Shown here one piece after another: positions 61,686 through 64,000 of a stretch of 64,000 bases of DNA. The translations under genes and the position numbers were made by a program. The DNA comes from Treponema sp. OMZ 787. Lineage in GTDB: Bacteria; Spirochaetota; Spirochaetia; Treponematales; Treponemataceae. The stretch spans positions 2,294,001-2,358,000 of the forward strand of contig NZ_CP051198.1 of assembly GCF_024181225.1 (NCBI RefSeq). Direction: 5' to 3'. The stretch's first letter is position 1. Every line of letters begins with the position of its first letter. The notes under the pieces were generated by a model. It was given only the letters and a program-made list of their open reading frames with translations, was not told where the DNA came from and made no database searches.

Positions 61686-62525
61686 ATGGCGAGCATAATG
61701 ATTCAGGGGACAACCTCCTCTGCGGGCAAGTCCCTTTTTTGTACGGGCCTTTGCAGAATCTTTAAAAAGAGAGGTTTAAAAGTTGCCCCCTTTAAATCCC
61801 AAAATATGTCCTCGATTTTTTTTACTACAGCGGATGGGAAAAAGATAAGCAGTGCCCAAGCCCTTCAAGCCAAGGCCTCAGGCATTGAACCACGACCCGA
61901 AATGAACCCCATCCTCCTCATCCCGAAAACCGATGTGGGTTCTAAGGTGATAATTTTAGGCGAAGAAAAAAAGGAGATGAAGGCACGGGAATATTTTGAA
62001 TATAAAAAGACCTGCAAGCCTATGATTTTGGAGACCTTTCAAAAACTTGAAAAAGAAAATGATATTGTTGTTATCGAGGGAGCAGGAAGCCCTGCCGAAA
62101 TAAACCTAAACCAAAACGATATCGTAAACATGGGCATGGCAGAAATGGCCGATGCTCCCGTTCTTTTGATTGCCGACATAGACAGGGGCGGTGTCTTTGC
62201 CCAGCTCTACGGAACCGTAATGCTCCTCCCCGAAAAGGATAGAAAAAGAATTAAGGGCATGATCATAAACAAATTCCGAGGAGACAAGAGCCTTTTAGAC
62301 CCCGGCATAAAAATGATTGAAGAGCTTGTAAAGATTCCCGTAATCGCTACAATCCCCTATATGCACTTGGAACTCGCCGATGAGGACAGCCTCATAGATG
62401 AGGATAAAAAATGTAATACCCAAGGCCAAAGCGAGGCCGAGCTAGAAAAAGAACTTGACAAACTCGCTGCCCTCATCGAAGATAACAGCGATATGGATTT
62501 TATTTTTAAGGCTGCGGGGATTTAA
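61686..62525 (+). CDS. cobQ: Cobyric acid synthase-like protein lacking the amidotransferase domain
   Basis: 279 residues. The N-terminal P-loop amidation domain of CobQ is complete: MIQGTTSSAGKSLFCTGLCR, VAPFKSQNMSS, EMNPILLIPKTDVGSKVI, VVIEGAGSPAEINL, ADIDRGGVFAQLYGT, MIINKFRGD, ending LADEDSLID. The C-terminal glutamine amidotransferase (about 220 residues in full-length CobQ) is absent, replaced by a 35-residue acidic tail. No remnant of it follows in any frame that I could see. Either a stand-alone amidase supplies ammonia, or the protein has another substrate. Confidence 0.8.
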   Translation: MASIMIQGTTSSAGKSLFCTGLCRIFKKRGLKVAPFKSQNMSSIFFTTADGKKISSAQALQAKASGIEPRPEMNPILLIPKTDVGSKVIILGEEKKEMKAREYFEYKKTCKPMILETFQKLEKENDIVVIEGAGSPAEINLNQNDIVNMGMAEMADAPVLLIADIDRGGVFAQLYGTVMLLPEKDRKRIKGMIINKFRGDKSLLDPGIKMIEELVKIPVIATIPYMHLELADEDSLIDEDKKCNTQGQSEAELEKELDKLAALIEDNSDMDFIFKAAGI

Positions 62526-62567
62526 AAAGCTGAAAAATAAATAGAATCTCAGTTTAAGCCGTTTATA

Positions 62568-62848
62568 TTATTGCTTTTTTAAAACCAGAGCATTTAGGCC
62601 GGAAGGTCTTTTTAAAATCCAAACATCATTAGTTCAGGATTCATGTATAAGAATGAATTTAGATGCATGAGAATCATTCAAATTAAAATTTTTACCTTTG
62701 CAACTTCATTATAAGGTGTAGAAATAGAAACAATTTCAGACTCATTTGCCCAGTATGAAAAAGAATCATCAATACCATCAAAAAGCTGATTACATGAAAC
62801 CAAGAAAAAAAACAAGAATACAGAAAAACAAAAAGTTAAAATTTCCAA
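62568..62848 (-). pseudogene. Decayed lipoprotein gene
   Basis: From TTG 62848 the frame reads a lipoprotein signal (VFLFFFLVSCNQLFDGIDD) and FSYWANESEIVSISTPYNEV, then AKVKILI and stop at 62678. A one-base shift near 62695 continues sensibly (KGKNFNLNDSHASKFILIHES), stops, and resumes as TNDVWILKRPSGLNALVLKKQ to TAA 62568. The N-terminal pattern is that of treponemal surface lipoproteins. It overlaps the stop of the OMP gene. Everything between 62526 and 62835 that is not this remnant shows nothing else. Confidence 0.5.
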
Positions 62849-64000
62849 CCGGCCGAAATCGAAGGCTGAATAATATACTTGGGAAAATCTTTTTTAAATA
62901 AGAAAGTATGTTCCAAATTTATTTCAAGATATAACTTTTTATAAAGGTAAACTTGTAAGGCGGTTCCGGCATTCACTGAAGGACTCCAAAACCAATAAGG
63001 AGGGCTTTTTACATCCGTTCCCGAATATTCAAATTTTGCCTGAACCATAAATGCTCCGCCGCCTCCGGCATGTAAATCAAAATTAAGCCTATTCTCAATT
63101 ATAGGAAATAAATATACAAAGTTAAACTGCGGTAAAATAAAGGAAGCTGTTAATTTATAATTAGGATCTTTATTTTTTAAATCAATAACAGACAGACCAA
63201 GGTCAAAACCGAAATGCCCATATCGTTTTTTTATAGGTAAAAATCCAAATCTTAAAATTCCGCCCAAATAAAAACTATTACTTTGAAAATATTTATAAAG
63301 AGTTTCATTTTGTATAAACCGGCTGAATGTATAACCTAAAGACACAAAAAAATCGACAGGTTTTTGAAATTTGAAATTTACGGTTCTTGAATTGTCATAT
63401 AAACCGCTTGGATCTGTAGCGGTAAGCACATAAACTCCTGCTGTTAATTTTGAAAAGTTAAGTTGAATTGTAACTTTTTTTCCGGATTTATCAAAATCTA
63501 TAATATCGCATTGTATAGGAGTATCATTATTCCGGGTCAAGGTAAATACGGTTTCGGGAAATATATTCTTTCCCGAAATTATAATATAATCTGCAGCAGG
63601 TTCATCAAAATATATAGAGTCGATGGATATGTATGATACTTCCGGCTGGTATGCAATTTTTACATCAAAATTTCTGTAATCGCTGGCAAGTTCAACTTGA
63701 TTAAGAAGATTAATAACGGCTACACTATAGCGGTATTTACCCGGCTTTAAAGAAACATTTATCGAGTTTTCTTCTACAATCTTTTTATCTATCCTAACCC
63801 ACCTTCCGGAGCCGTCCTGTTTTTCAAGCACAAATTCATATGCCAATATATCTTCGATTGCCTCCCATGACAAGTGCTGATACAAAGTTGCCCCTTCATT
63901 ACCCTCTTCAATAAAATAACTTTTTTGTATCTTTGAATCATTGCTTTTTGAGCTTGCCGCCTCTTGAGAATATAAACAGACAAATCCGAAAAATAATAAA
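62836..64000 (-). CDS. Outer-membrane beta-barrel protein with Ig-like domains, 5' end missing
   Basis: Runs off the right edge; the frame is open to 64000 and encodes a signal peptide there (LLFFGFVCLYSQEAASS), so only a few residues are lost. Residues 20-110 look like a fibronectin/Ig-type strand domain (VSWEA-like LSWEAIEDILAYEFVLEKQD). Next is an IPT-like domain (AADYIIISGKNIFPETVFTL). The last 170 residues form a barrel with alternating strands ending SAGWKF (aromatic C-terminal residue). Promoter and start are outside the window. Confidence 0.75.
   Translation of the reverse strand, partial: LLFFGFVCLYSQEAASSKSNDSKIQKSYFIEEGNEGATLYQHLSWEAIEDILAYEFVLEKQDGSGRWVRIDKKIVEENSINVSLKPGKYRYSVAVINLLNQVELASDYRNFDVKIAYQPEVSYISIDSIYFDEPAADYIIISGKNIFPETVFTLTRNNDTPIQCDIIDFDKSGKKVTIQLNFSKLTAGVYVLTATDPSGLYDNSRTVNFKFQKPVDFFVSLGYTFSRFIQNETLYKYFQSNSFYLGGILRFGFLPIKKRYGHFGFDLGLSVIDLKNKDPNYKLTASFILPQFNFVYLFPIIENRLNFDLHAGGGGAFMVQAKFEYSGTDVKSPPYWFWSPSVNAGTALQVYLYKKLYLEINLEHTFLFKKDFPKYIIQPSISAGWKF

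Noticed and set aside
62601-62620. Possible terminator (GGCC-GGAA-GGTC plus Ts)
   Set aside because: Only four base pairs, one of them G-U; it overlaps the decayed lipoprotein frame.

Overview
The window looks like a chromosomal segment of a host-associated Treponema, most like the oral species T. denticola. Supporting signs are the low-GC sequence, lipoproteins with loose spirochaete lipoboxes, a giant SpiroCoCo-type coiled-coil protein, an FlhB C-terminal-domain protein, a stray FliL relative, and many TTGACA-17-TATAAT-type promoters. Species assignment is inference. No rRNA, insertion sequence, CRISPR array or replication origin was seen.

Layout. 5-8787 (minus): an exporter operon (TolC-like channel, MacA-like adaptor, MacB-like ATPase and permease) continuing into an EpmA-like enzyme, then a LysM membrane protein and a lytic transglycosylase lipoprotein. 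8788-13096: a surface lipoprotein gene split by a 12-G tract (probable phase variation), preceded by the remnant of a nuclease gene. 13105-24977: mostly housekeeping genes (an AAA-ATPase/PD-(D/E)XK gene, mazG, an FKBP isomerase, a TGS/uridine-kinase fusion, carD-ispD-ispF, the SpiroCoCo protein, a HAD phosphatase, MscS). 25013-26087: a promoter, a small folded RNA and a HEPN-type Abi (AbiF/AbiD-like) gene, the most interesting locus here. 26105-37309: NHL/TPR proteins, a GHMP kinase, lnt, htrA, an FlhB-like protein, a divergent HD-GYP protein, yraN, serS. 37455-40297: an outer-membrane-like protein, tRNA-Pro and tRNA-Arg, and an NgoMIV-like type II restriction-modification pair. 40360-46039: a sigma-54 activator, a YggS-family protein, a tRNA with CAT anticodon, a second AAA/PD-(D/E)XK gene, hemolysin III. 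46040-55370: an AT-rich accessory block with a possible small RNA/peptide, a structured leader, a lipoprotein, a protein with a duplicated nuclease domain and a Sel1-repeat cluster; two of its genes share an inverted repeat beside the promoter. 55492-62525: an M23 peptidase, an ECF sigma/zinc-finger anti-sigma operon with FliL-like and MscS proteins, a response regulator, a gate-domain membrane protein, and a CobQ protein lacking its amidotransferase half. 62568-64000: a decayed lipoprotein gene and a partial outer-membrane protein.

A recurring theme is promoter placement. In about ten genes the -10 box ends only 5-10 bases before the ATG, so the mRNAs should be leaderless or nearly so, while operon-internal genes carry clear Shine-Dalgarno sequences. 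Defence-like functions are spread out: the Abi locus, the R-M pair, two AAA/PD-(D/E)XK paralogues plus a remnant, and the tandem-nuclease gene.
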